A DNA stretch of 64,000 bases, taken from Theobroma cacao (taxonomy: Eukaryota > Streptophyta > Magnoliopsida > Malvales > Malvaceae). The stretch spans positions 15,354,196 through 15,418,195 of the forward strand of contig NC_030853.1 in the NCBI RefSeq assembly GCF_000208745.1. The letters run 5' to 3'. The position numbers were made by a program, and so were the translations under genes. The notes under the pieces are model-generated. The model worked only from the letters and a program-made list of their open reading frames with translations. It made no database searches and had not been told where the DNA came from. This document shows positions 1-12,011 of the stretch, in pieces (the stretch's first letter is position 1; each line of letters opens with the position of its first letter).

Positions 1-26
1 TGTAGCTTACTGACTGAGCCGAACAG

Positions 27-798
27 ATGATCACACTTGGAGGAGATGCAGAACTTGAATTGGTGGACTCCTTGGATCCTTTCTCTGAAGGTGTTGTTTT
101 CAGTGTTAGACCACCCAAGAAGAGCTGGAAGAATATTGCGAACTTATCGGGTGGTGAAAAGGTTGCGTCTGCATGTTGACTGCCCATATATGAATGCTAA
201 AATGCATGCCAATGATCCTTTTGACCCCATTACTTTACAAATATTTAGGTTGTCTAACATTTCTCTCACAACTGCTTTTCAGACTCTCAGCTCGTTAGCT
301 CTCGTTTTTGCTCTTCATCATTACAAGCCGACTCCACTTTATGTAATGGATGAAATTGATGCAGCTCTAGGTACATTTTACCAGACCATGAGCTTTTTTT
401 CCTTTTTTCTTTTCTGAGGTTCCTTTAAAGTATTTCTAGGTGCTTTCATTTCAGACTCCCAAGTTATGTGATTTATTTGTTTTTTTTTTTTTATGGCGTT
501 CCAGACTTCAAGAATGTTTCTATCGTGGGACATTATGTCAAGGATCGGACAAAGGATGCACAGTTTATAATAATAAGGCATGTTTCTTTCCTAGAGTTGT
601 TTTGCCATTATTATCCAGTCTTACTCCATTTGATGTGTACTCTGTCATTGACTCTACATGTGTTGTACCAAGTGCAGCCTGAGGAACAACATGTTTGAGT
701 TGGCTGATCGACTTGTTGGGATCTACAAAACTGATAATTGTACAAAGAGCATTACTATCAACCCAGGCAGTTTTGTGGTGTGCGAGAAAGCTGCATAA
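27..798 (+). CDS. SMC4: SMC4 condensin subunit, C-terminal exons (5' part outside window)
   Basis: This is the last part of the core ATPase of condensin, which compacts mitotic and meiotic chromosomes in the nucleus. Four exons are visible: 27-161, 283-370, 505-577 and 678-798. The joined protein carries the ABC signature LSGGEK at the end of the first exon, then TLSSLALVFALHH, the Walker B stretch PLYVMDEIDAALD, and the SMC4-typical tail that ends NPGSFVVCEKAA before TAA at 796-798. An in-frame stop at 15-17 puts an intron acceptor near base 26, so the Walker A, coiled-coil and hinge parts lie left of the window. The third intron (578-677) begins with GC, not GT, and this is needed to keep the reading frame. 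All catalytic motifs of this half are intact. It is convergent with the aquaporin gene to the right. Identity is secure from family knowledge; SMC2 lacks this tail. Confidence 0.95.
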
Positions 799-1902
799 TT
801 CATGTATAGGTTCACCCGGTCCAAGTTTGGTTCCCTGCCACAATCATTCTGATTCATAGTAACCATGAAACTATTTATATTTACCCTTTTATATATATAT
901 ATATATATGAACATATGAACATCTTTGTGTAGGTTCTACTGTAAATTGATATCCTTATGTTTCCCCCCCTGCCCCTGCCTCTTGTTCTGGTCCTAGCTGA
1001 TATGTTTTGTGAGTGGGTGCAGGAGTAACGAATCGCTTATAAAGATGAATACGTGGAGATCAAATTTTGGCAGATTTGCTTAATGTTGAATGTTATCCCA
1101 AAAGGAGAGAGCGGCAAATGCAAATCAATGTTATGCAACAAATCACATTTAATTCCTAACCCTCTTTTACTTTAGTATAAACTGTAAACTTAAACATCAG
1201 TCAGACGGGGGGGCGGCGATTTTGTTTGCCATTTGCCTAATGATACTACAATTCTGCAGCTATATTTTGTAAAGAGGCCTTTTAGTTCATGAGGTGACGT
1301 TCTAGCTTCCATTTTTTTAATCACGTGACACACATTAGTTTATTCTTAATAAAAAAAATATTGAAAATAGTCCTCTTGCAATTTTAAAACATATAAAGCA
1401 CTATTTATTTAAAATAAAATATGAAGTTGTTTAGAATGATGTATGCGTATGGTTAAACAATTGACTCGTCATTTGAATGTTAGATCATTGAGATTAAAGG
1501 TAAAAGTTTAACAATATTATCAATTATCTTTAAATCGTTTTTTAAAGAAAATGTAGCGACGACTTATTCATTAAAATGGAAATAAAGAGTTCAAACTTCC
1601 AACAATGAGCTGCCTTTGGCGGTTGACCAATCCGTCTTTTCCATATAATAATTCCATGTCAATTACCCAAACTGGGAATATTCATATGCCCCGGTTTGAT
1701 ACTTCCCAGCCAATGTCCTAATCATTTAGTTCTTTAATGGGAGCATGCCACTCTTGCGGAGGTCCACATATCTGTCATGGAATGATATAATAATCCATCT
1801 TTCGTTGTTTCTCTTGTTGTCTGTGGTTCTGAAAACAGACTTGTGAATTTCTGATTCTTTGTTTATCCTTTCTTGTTTAATGCGCGACGTTTGGCATCCA
1901 AT
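799..1902. other. SMC4 3' flank, intergenic
   Basis: The 3' untranslated region of SMC4 and ordinary AT-rich spacer. An (AT)n run sits at about 891-908. I see no gene here. Confidence 0.6.
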
Positions 1903-1910
1903 GACAGACT

Positions 1911-2920
1911 CAGGGACGGCGGCCGTCCCCAAAAATTTTAGTATACATAGATCTTTTTAATTTTATGAGAAATAGAATATTTATGAGGCTGTGACCTCTT
2001 CAAAAATTTTGAAATTATATTTATTTATTTTATATTTTTTTATACCTTTTCAAATAAATTTTTTATTTAATAATTTATATAAAAAAATATAATAAAATAA
2101 CTCTACAAATTTTACTCAATTTTATCTTAATTCTTAATTAAATTTTTTCACTCCCCTTTCTCTCTCTTTCCTTTTCTCTTTCTCTTTTCTTTTGTCTTTT
2201 TATTTTTACTGTACTGTACTCTCTTTTATATAACTCACTATGAAAGCACACTTCATTTTTTAAAAGAGATTTATGAACTTGGATAATGACCACTCACCAT
2301 TATTATATAAAACTAAAAAAAAGTAAAATTTTCTTTTATCTTCATCTTTCTTTTTATATTATTTAACTATTATATGAAATCTCGTATTTATATATTTATA
2401 TTTAGTATTTTAAATTTAAATATAAATAAATAAAAATATTATATGTTAACTGCATTCATTTTTTAAAAGTTTAATTTAAGTATGAATAAGTTTATAACAA
2501 TGAACAAATTCTTTAAAAGAAAATATATAAATCATCGAAATGATTTTCTTATACTTGAGCCACCAAGTTTAAAGAAAATTGTGAAAGAAAGATTTCGAAA
2601 TTAAATAAGTGATAAGTTTCTTATAGATAATTTAGTTGTTTATATTAAAAAAGATATTACTAGCCTTTTTAGTATAAAGTCAATAATGAATGAATCTGAA
2701 TTTGAATCTGAATCTATAAAATATCATTCATCACAAGTTTCTTATAATACTATTGTAAGTCTTTTTTTTTTATTCTTTTTGATTTACATGTTATATAAAA
2801 TTATTTATTACGAATCGTTTGATTATTGATTAAATTTAGTGTATTAGTTTTAAAAAGTTTTAATCTTTATTCCTTTTTATCTTTGATCCCTCTAACACAA
2901 GTTGACTGACTCCGACCCTG
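1911..2920 (+). mobile_element. hAT-superfamily DNA transposon remnant, 1010 bp
   Basis: The element is flanked by a perfect 8-bp target duplication, gacagact, at 1903-1910 and 2921-2928. Its ends are short imperfect inverted repeats (left cagggacggcgg; the right end ...ccgaccctg reads cagggtcgg on the other strand). An 8-bp duplication with CAGGG ends is the hallmark of hAT elements. In the + direction around 2605-2700 a decayed reading frame resembles the end of a hAT transposase dimerisation domain (DNLVVYIKKDI), with stops, so the copy cannot make transposase. A second, diverged member of the same family lies at 8361-9636 in the opposite orientation; the pyrimidine-rich block at 2150-2215 and the 3' part align between them. 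Confidence 0.85.
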
Positions 2921-3171
2921 GACAGACTTCTTTTACAAAATGCATTTTTGGCAACACAGGAAACTTGGTTTCATGTTGAAGTAGCCGGAGCAGGCTTGGC
3001 TTCTTCTTTACCATTATTTTATATTACATTCTTAATTCTATTTACTATAGCTTACACTCTTTATCAGAACTACAAATGCAAGAACATTTGTGCTAAGCTC
3101 ATAATCTAGCTTTTCAGGGTACATGAAAAAGGCTAGTGAGGATTGCCCTTGATGTTGCAAAGTGGATCAAT

Positions 3172-5497
3172 TCAAAGATCATCGAAAGGGTCTTTGTTTG
3201 GAAGCTCTCCATCTTGGCCCCTCATCCGGCGAAGTTTGAATGAAGATGATTGTGGAGCGATTGCTTGAACCGGCTTGTCTGTTGCCCGAATCCGACTGTA
3301 AGACCATGCCCCCATCACGGTTCCTGTCACTGGTCCTACCACGTACACCCAAATTGCCTTGTAGTGAGCACTAGCAAGTGCTGGTCCTATGGTCCTTGCT
3401 GGGTTCATTGATCCACCTGATATTGGTCTGAAGATGCCTAGACAACTTGTTAGTATTACATGGCTTTTGTTGATGCACTTATGTTTTTCATTCTTTATTT
3501 TGTGTCATCTACTGAAGAATCCATACCAAGAGAATCTTAAGGAAACAATTTGGACAGAGTGAATGTCTCCATTTTAGGCGTCCTGCATGTCCATTGTAAG
3601 GTTACAGGACTTTTCTTAAGGGTAACTTTAACCTCACTAGTGGTCTAATCGGTGGCACGGCCATATTGTACAAGAATTGGCATACAATCTCAACCAAGAA
3701 AAAGCAAAATGAGAAACTAGACTCGTAAATGAAGAGTCCCCAAGTTGCTTACCCTGCCAAGATTGAAGTTATGCAGACCGCAGAACCAACAGCCATGCCC
3801 GCTAGCTCTCCTACCTGTCAGCATGGAAACATGAAAACATCAAGGACTCAATTGTACCTAAAATAAATAAATATGACCAAATTGAATAAACTTTGGAAAG
3901 AACATGCCATATGCGATTTTACTTTAAAATGAAAAGTGTTTATTATTAAAAATATTTATTATAGTGTATATCTCATTTCATGTGATGGAGGATTAATTGT
4001 GACAGTGAAATAGACTGCTACCGCTTTAGTATCAGTTGCTACAGCTGAAGTAACAAACATCATTGAAAATGTGACGACCATTTCCATGACTAGAGCTTGA
4101 ACATCCGATCCTGAAGGTGATGTTGTGCCAAGAAGTTTTATCGGATGCAATAATACTCTAAGTGTGAACGATGCAGAAATTGATCCCGTGAATTGAGCTG
4201 CAGCATAAAATGGGACCTGCAATAAATTAAACCCCGCCAAAGGCTTTATTTAATCTATTTGTGTTTGCTCTTGAAATTATAATTAGTGCAATTTGGGTAT
4301 AATTATTGCTATTGTCCACACAATTAATTATAAATTGATCTCAAACAACATGCATGTTGCATTTAAAAATTCTGTTTCTTTGGAAAGAAAACAAAAAAGG
4401 CTTGGAATTATTAAGTGATCAAACAATACGTATTCGTCCATGCATTTATTCATTTTGTTCTATTTTTCATTTGTTATGCTACTCAGTAGATAAGCATATA
4501 TATAGTTCCAAGTCCAACCACTCCTATATAATATTTTGAAAATGAAATATATATTATATATTTTCAAAATAAACTCCAAAGTCTTTGCTTTTGTATTTGG
4601 ATATCTACCAATGAGGGGGTTGGTTAGTTGGGCACTATTTTTAGTGAATAAAAAAAATAAATGTTCAATAATTTTTTTGGCCAATGAATGCTCCCATCCT
4701 TTGGCAGGTATGGTATGTGCTAATTGTGGCCAAGTGAAGCTCAGGTTCAAAACCATTAAATGTCGTTGATTCCCGTGGTCCTAGTGAACCCTAGGCTCGA
4801 CCCCACCTTGCTGTTTGCCATGTGCCCCTAGCAATCCAATTGTCTATCGATGAAACCTGGCTAACCACCTTGCTAAACAAAATTTGAGAACATCAAAGAA
4901 ACTACACTACAGAGAAAAAAGAAACTGAAGAAGATCATTGGAGATTCTATTATTTTGCTTTGTTTGTTTAATGTTATTTATTTTCATTGTTTCCTAAGCG
5001 AAAACACATATACCTGTTTCCATGGAAAATGTCTGACAGCTGCAAATGCCACAGTAACAGCTGGGTTCATGTGTGCACCAGAGACATGCCCAACTGCATA
5101 GATCATTACAGTTACTATAAGACCGCCGGCAACTGAAGCTCCAAGCCTTGAGATTTTGTTTTCGTCAGTGGAACTCACAGCAGCTGATCCACATGTCACA
5201 AACACCAGCAAGTAGGTTGCTATGACCTCGGCAAACACCTTTTACATGTACATGAATTAGTTATATCAGTCAAATGGTATTTACAAAAGGGAAGGGTACA
5301 CATATATAGTTTTATGTAAGTAAGATGTTTTATATGTTTTGAGATGGTGTAGGCTGAGCCTTGAAAAACTGTTATACCTTTCTTGGAAAATCAGGAGGGT
5401 AGTGTTGTAGAAATGAATTGCGAACTGTGTCTGGCCTTTGGGGTGTTGGAGTTTGATCCACTGGGACTATCTCATTCCTATGATCCGTCGTAGCCAT
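3172..5497 (-). CDS. NIP2-1: NIP2-type aquaporin (Lsi1-like silicic acid/metalloid channel)
   Basis: A nodulin-26-like intrinsic protein: six-helix membrane channel for small neutral solutes in the plasma membrane. Five exons read on the minus strand: 5497-5378, 5238-5014, 4216-4022, 3814-3753, 3427-3172, all with GT-AG borders and matching phases, giving 285 residues. Both NPA boxes are canonical ([17 protein letters not shown]). Aligned to rice Lsi1 from memory, the selectivity-filter positions are G (in VAGGLIV), S (in CITSILAG), G (in ISGGS) and R (in NPAR), i.e. GSGR. Exactly 108 residues separate the two NPA boxes, the spacing reported for silicon-permeable NIP2 proteins. Boron, arsenite and urea are other known substrates of this group. 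The start ATG at 5497 gives a soluble N-terminus typical of NIPs. A TATA-like attataaaagg lies about 110 bases upstream. The gene looks intact. Confidence 0.93.
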
Positions 5498-5602
5498 TGC
5501 GGAAGGACTGAGCTTGCTGAGAAGAGGAAAGATGAAGGGAGAGAATAAGAATACAAGGGAATATTAATTATCTCAATGCTCAAATTGCATCATCTGTCTG
5601 GT

Positions 5603-5613
5603 CCTTTTATAAT
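5603..5613 (-). promoter_or_regulatory. TATA box of the NIP2 gene
   Basis: On the minus strand this reads attataaaagg, about 106 bases before the ATG at 5497, a usual distance for a plant core promoter plus 5' leader. It is a motif match only. Confidence 0.5.
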
Positions 5614-6621
5614 GTTCCAGCATGTTAGGCTAAAAGCGTCAATATTGATATTATATAAAGTAAGAATTAGATACCTACCGTCCATGGTTCTATTATTGGC
5701 TAAGGGTATATATATATAATTTCTACATGATGATCAATAAAAATCATGCTATATATATATATATATATATCCTACAGCACTTCAAAGCCTGATTGACATC
5801 AAAACAAGCATGTAAATAGTCAAATTGGACAATGCCTAATTTCCAGCATACACAAGTTTCGCTTTCTATTTTTTTTTCTTATGATTTATATTGCAGTGTG
5901 GTGCTAAGTAGTTACGATGCAGAAGTTAGATATGATGTGCAGGCAAGGATCTCTTTTAGCTTTCTGCCTATTCTCAGTCACAGACAGGTTGACAGTGAAG
6001 ATATTTATGAAGAGTAATATGGAGATGTTTTTGGTAACAAAAGTTGGGGCAACTCATGCCTTGTTTGGCATTCTAGAAAAAATGACGTGCAATATGCCAC
6101 AAATTTATAATTAACAATTTATGTTTTCTAATAATTTAAGAGAAAAAAAAAAGAGTCATTTTTAGGTTTAGAATAGGGCCCAAGAGAGTCTGTGGATAGT
6201 TACTGATCCATTCGTTGTGTTTGGGCCTAACAAAAGGAACATTGGGCGCATCAAGTTTGGAATTTGGATTGTGTTTGCAAATATATAATGCCATGAAAAT
6301 CCAGGGAATTACCAAAGGGTCTTCCTTAGAAGTTGGGACATTTTAATATTTCTTTATTTATAAATTTTTTTTGGAAACATTTTAGTATATTGTCACTTAT
6401 ATTTATTCAAACATTTTAATATTTTTAATCATAATTGTTGGAACATTTTAATATTATTATTATTATATTAAGCTTATGGTACTGGTCAATTCAGACTTAA
6501 AACCTCATTTAAAACGTCAGGTACAGTACCTACCCTTCCTTTTGGGCTCATATCTCCGTACCACGTCTTGAACAAGGGCGGGTGCTTATTTTTGCATGAA
6601 CAATTTTTTTTTAAAAAAAAA
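5614..6621. other. Intergenic, upstream of NIP2
   Basis: AT-rich spacer with an (AT)n run at about 5750-5770. Short open frames here have no family resemblance. I see no gene. Confidence 0.5.
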
Positions 6622-7589
6622 GAATAAGTTAATCATACGCATCATTGAATCCAAATATGTATAAGTATTTCGATCTGTAGATATACCGTCGTGATTATTT
6701 GTCCAATCGCAACAAAAACAAAATACAAGTTTGCTCTCCCAGCTACCCTAAAGCCCTTTAATAATACATATATCTATCAAGCTTCGTCATGAACTGAAAT
6801 GATGTAGTGTTATTGGGCCAAAGCGCCGACTTGATTGACATAATTGTGATGATCAGACGTGTGAACCATTAAATATGTACACAGTTAATTTTAACTGTCT
6901 TAATCTTGAAAGTTCAACAATGTTAATGTAGTTTCTCTTCGCTTTCGTCGTTTAAAAGACAACTCTTAATGTCAATTTACGAGGAAAATACAAACTTGTC
7001 CAAGGAAGGGGCATAAATAACCAACATGTGCAGCACGTGCCATGCACAATTGATTTGATATATATGGCATGTGGGGGTACGTATAACCCAAACTCAAGGC
7101 ACTTATGTATAGATGCCTTGGCAGCCAACCTCGTTTTCCAGAACATTAGTCTGCTTCATCAAGACTTGAAATTAGTCAAATGCCAAGACACTCATTCCAA
7201 CATGCACGTGCCACGGCCACTAGCTTTTCAGAAGCCAATCCTGCACGTTTTTTCAATTTTTTTTAATTAATTTTGGGCATGACAGGTATAGACAACAAGT
7301 ATGAAGGTGATCTTTTAAGGGCAATAAAAAGTACACACAGTCATTACGATTCGATTTTAGTGGACGTTGTTGCAGGACCACCATGAGGATATGATTTACT
7401 TTACATACACCAAATGAGGTATTTACAAATGAATACTTCCTAGGCTCTTTCTTTTTTGCTTTTACTTTGTAGTAATATATAATTTTTTTCATTATAAATT
7501 AAATGTCTGTGTTTAATTTAATTACCATGAAATTTTTTTAAAATAGTTTTAATTTTTGTTTTTTTATATTAATATTTTATAATATTAAC
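6622..7589. repeat. Duplicated segment, copy A
   Basis: A block of about 970 bases that recurs, diverged, at 11555-12008 plus 15455-15946. Shared landmarks include gaataagttaatc at the left edge, the block around 6840-6960, the stretch around 7025-7100, and the stretch around 7350-7480. No convincing coding region is visible in either copy. The copy ends at a poly-T run that marks the tail of the neighbouring LINE. Confidence 0.8.
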
Positions 7590-10500
7590 TTTTTTTTTTG
7601 TTTTGCTCAACCAATCAAGTATTAATATTAATAATTATGATAGATACAGCGTTAGGATCAACCCTTAATTGAAGATTAAATCAGCATACAAAAGGAAACG
7701 AGCGCTTAGTACCATTGGACAATGGACTCGCCTAATGGTACTCAGTACCATTATACATAAAAACAGCTTAATAATTACATAATTCATCCACATAAGCTCA
7801 TCCTTAACATGCTATCAACAGCTAAGAAGAATGAACATGAGACTGAACATGTAGCGTAGAAGAGCAACAAAGGCGGCAAGAAGCAACATAGTACAGCCAC
7901 ATAGGCAGCAATAATTCATCCACAACAACATTAGCAGTAGTAAAGGATCAACGTGAAGTAGCAAGCTAAATAGAATAACAAAAGCAAAGATTACCACCAG
8001 TTTGAGAAGATACGTGGAGCTCTTGTCCACCCCAAACTTGGCCAAAGAGTCTGCAAAGGAGTTACCCTCCCTCTATATGTACGTGAAAGAAACCATGCCC
8101 ATGAAAGTGAGCAACACATCTAGCTCGTTAAACACATTCCATTTGTCCTAGGGTCGTTTGTCGATATTAGACACCCATGCTAAAGCAACCTTAGAGTTCG
8201 ATTCAATAGTTAGTTTCGAGCTTGCAAAAGGAAAATGAGCATATAGACGCAATGCATGTAAAATGGCCAAGAGTTCAACGTGGTTAGAATCAAGGATGTC
8301 AAGTGGATAAAAAAAGACACCAATAACTAATCCTGCATAGTTACTCAATACCCCACCATTCAGAAGTGAAGCTAGCCAACTTTTGTTGGAGGGGCCAAAG
8401 ATAAAGAGAAACAAGGGTTAAAATTTTTAAAATTAATATGTTGAACTTAATCAACAATCAAAAGATTCATAATAAATAATAATTTTATATAACATGTAAA
8501 TTAAAAGGAATCATAAAAGAAAGACTTACAATAATTCTTTAGAAGAGTTGTGGTCGATGATATTTCCTGCTCTTGTATAAGTTGAAGCATTGAGGCTTGC
8601 TAGTTCAAGTGTAGAAGAATCATTTGAATGATTTGCATATTTTCTTTTAAAAAATCTGTCAATTATTTTCAATATACTCATACTTTAATCAAATATTAAA
8701 AAACTTAATGTAGTCAATATCCAATATTTTTATTTTATTTCTATTTAAACTTAAAATACTAAATATAAAACTATAATGCAAAAAATATAAATAGTTAAAT
8801 ATGATATACATGACTAATAATTTTCTCTTTTATATAATCAAGATTGTTTAATGATTAAATATTTAAGATAATTTCCTCTTATATACTCAAGATAATTTCT
8901 TTTCAACTAAATATAAAATTTAAAACACATAAAAAAGACATACTCAAAATAATTTCCTTTTATATAATAAAGATTGATAAAAAAATAATACATTGATGAA
9001 ATTTTAAGCAATAACCAAAAGTGTAACACTATAACGTATATTTGAGAATTACATAATAAGTTTTTAATTTTTAAAGACTAAAATCATGGAAAATAAAATT
9101 CATATAATAGAAAAAAATGGCAAGTAGAACATAGAACCCACATAACAAAGAAGAAAAAAGAAGAACATGGTTAATGGTTCACAAAAATTTGGAAAAGAAA
9201 ATCTACAAAAACTTAAAATACATGAGAAAATAAAATAGAAATGAAAAAAATAAACAAATATAAATAATAATAATATAAATAGAAAAAAGAATATAACATA
9301 AAACTTTACTTCCTTCTAATTTCTTGAAGAATGAAGTGTGTTTTGATAGTGATAAAAGGATAAAAGAGAAAAGAAAGAGAAAGAGAGAAAAAAGTATGGA
9401 GAAACTTAAATTAAGGTAAAGTTTAATAGAATTTGTAGGATCATTTTATTATTTTTTATTTGTATTAATTAAATAAAAAATTATTTTGAGGGGGTCATTA
9501 AAAGGTAAAATATATAATATATAAAAAATTTAAAAATTTTAGAAAGGGTGATTAAAATATATATATATATAATAGATAAAAATTTTCAAAATTTTTAAGG
9601 GTTGGGTGGATATAATTGAGCTACCCTTCACCCCTACCACCATAACCACCAAACCTTAGTTTGCCTCTAGAGGAGCCATCAACGTTGAACTTGATCTCTC
9701 TCTTCGATGGAGGTGTCCATGTGACCCCAAAGCGAGTATGAAGGGGGGAATACTTGGTGGATGCCCTCTAAGGCTCTATCAACCATCCAACATCATCCAT
9801 AAAATTTTTTCCTTCGCAAGCTTAGATCTAAAACATAGTGTGCGTTTTAAAAAGGAATAAGATCTCCATACTATCCCATACCTTACTGTTGAAATCTGTA
9901 TCATTACAGGCCAACCATAATGACTATAATGTAGCCGTATAAACCATCATCCATTGTTTGCGCATAGTATCAGAGAAAACACAATCAGTCCATGGTCGCA
10001 TAAAACAAGAGACAGTGCCAGCGATGGTCCACCATATCCCTCACTAGCTAAGAACAAGCCCCCACACATACTAGCTAAAAGGACATGATAGAAGGGTATG
10101 AGTACAAGTTTCCATTACAAGCCACACTAAACACACCTCAACTGATCAGTACCAAAGTGAACGCCACATGACTGTAGAAAGTGCTCAGTGGGAATAGAGT
10201 CAAGAGATACTAACCACAGAAAACATTGCACTTTGGAGAATGGCTAAACCATACCTGCTGATCATTGGGACTAGTGTCCAAGACGGTGCAAAGAGATTTG
10301 ATTGAGAAATTGCCTTTCAAATGATGTTCCAAATAAGTTTATCTGATCTACTAGGAACCAACATAATGTTACCCAATATGGAAAAAAGTTCATTAAGAGA
10401 ATCACTCTCCTATTGATAGAGATTTCGTTAAAAAGAGATAATCCAAACACCATCATTCTAGACATCAAGAACTCGTGCCTCCTTGTCAACCACCAAGGAG

Positions 10501-11554
10501 AATAATCTATATGATATTTAATGTTTAATGGCTCATCATCTAGGACCCACCTGTCAAGCCAGAAGTAAATCGAAGCACCATTTCGCATGATCCATCTATA
10601 ACCATGTTGGCTTACAAAATTTTGTAAGCTTTTGGAGGAAAAGAGGTTAGTAATCCTCCTCTATACAGAAGACATCCTATTGGGATGTGTGACTGATAGG
10701 ATCCAATGTAGCTAACCAATGCCATATGTCTCTGCAATTAAGTGTTGCCATAATGAATTATCCTTCGTGCCATTTTTCCACCACCATTTAGCTAATAGAA
10801 TAAAGTTTTTATGGCTTAAGCTAAAGATTCCTAGCCCACCAAGTCTTTCGACTTACAAACAACACTCCATTTTACCTTGGCGATTTTTCACTTATTCGTT
10901 AATCTACCCTATAAGAAAGCACATCGCAATTACTCAAGTTTGTTGATAACCCCTTTCGGTGTCTAAAAGATAGAAAGCTAGTATAGAGGTAGTGAGTTAA
11001 ACATTGAATTAATAAGAGCAACTTGTCTCAAAAAGATAAATATTTTCTCTACCAAAATGTAAACGTTGCTTAAATTTATCGACGATAGGATCTAAAGTAG
11101 TTGCACTCTTGGGTTAGCACTAAAAGGGATATCAAGGTAGGAGAAATGAAGTGTTCCAACATCACATTGAAGTATAGAGGCCATGTCGCGTCCAATAGAG
11201 GTCTTAATGCCCACCAGGTGGACATAAGATTTATTGAAATTAATTCTCAGACCCAAAACAAGTTCAAAGCAATGCAATATCCTATGAATGACAATGACAT
11301 CATTAGCTTTAGGCTCTAGGAAAATAATAATGTCATCAATGAACTGTAGATGGGAAATAGTCAAGTTAGATGTAATAAGTTTGTTACCTTTCAATAAATT
11401 GAGGGATTCCACCTGAGTGATGAGAAGATGAAGTGTTTCAACTTCCATAATAAAGAGAAAAGTTGATAATGAGTCACCTTGTCATAGATCTTGCATCATA
11501 AGAAATTCTGGTGTGACCAATATATAGACCGGCATTGTAGAGATGCACATCATT
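7590..11554 (-). mobile_element. LINE (non-LTR retrotransposon), 5'-truncated and decayed, with nested hAT
   Basis: Reading on the minus strand, the remnant begins inside the reverse transcriptase (11448-11092; HLQFIDDIIIFLEPK is a decayed F-A-D-D box), continues through the downstream linker (10588-10271; NGASIYFWLDRWV) and reaches an RNase H domain. That domain is split: FNVDGSSRGKLRFGG near 9710-9640 and GGVLSNYAG plus DSNHVELLAILHALRL near 8350-8240, separated by the hAT insertion 8361-9636. The RNase H tail (SLAKFGVDKSS) is near 8050. The tail of the element is a T-run at 7590-7599 (poly-A on the minus strand). Many stops and frameshifts are present, so it is inactive. I could not find a target duplication, because the two flanks are the two copies of the A segment. 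Confidence 0.8.
8361..9636 (-). mobile_element. hAT element nested in the LINE RNase H domain
   Basis: The left end reads cagaagtgaagctagcc; the right end, on the opposite strand, reads taggggtgaagggtag, so the termini are imperfect inverted repeats. The flanks ccaccatt (8353-8360) and ccaccata (9637-9644) match at seven of eight bases, as expected for a hAT target duplication. Removing the element and one flank rejoins the LINE RNase H reading frame exactly (G-G-Y-G-G-V-L). The interior aligns with the element at 1911-2920 in reverse orientation, including the 3' block around 8405-8520 and the purine-rich block around 9330-9420. I see no intact transposase. Confidence 0.8.
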
Positions 11555-12011
11555 GAATAAGTTAATCGTACACATCATTTAATCCAATATCTATAGGCAT
11601 TTCAATCTAATAGGTATACCATCGTGATTGTGTGCTAAAGCACAACAAAAAAAATGCAAGTTTCCTTTCATAGACATGATTGACTTTAATTTTGTTTTAG
11701 TATAGTATGATCCCTAGCTACCTTTAACTCCTAAAACCCCTTAATACACACACACACACACACACACAAACACACCAAACTTTGTCATGGATGAGCGGTG
11801 TAAGTGCTATTGAGCCAAAGCCTTGGCTTCATTGACCTAATTATCATGACCAGACGTATGAACCATCAGATGTATACAGTTAATATTACCTGTCTTAACC
11901 CTTGAAAGATCAATATGTTAATGTTCTTTTTCTTCGCTTTCATTGTTCAAAGAATACAGATATTAATGTTAATTTATAGAAAAGGCACAAAGTTGTCTAA
12001 GGTATTTAATT

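Noticed and set aside
4680..4870. tRNA-derived SINE, from ggttcaaaacc at 4744-4754 resembling a B box
   Set aside because: No A box at the right distance, no poly-A tail and no target duplication; it lies within the NIP2 intron and a single 11-base match is not enough.
5832..6114. Two overlapping + strand open frames upstream of NIP2
   Set aside because: Short, overlapping in different frames, no conserved motif.
10719..10946. + strand open frame within the LINE
   Set aside because: Antisense shadow of the decayed LINE coding region.
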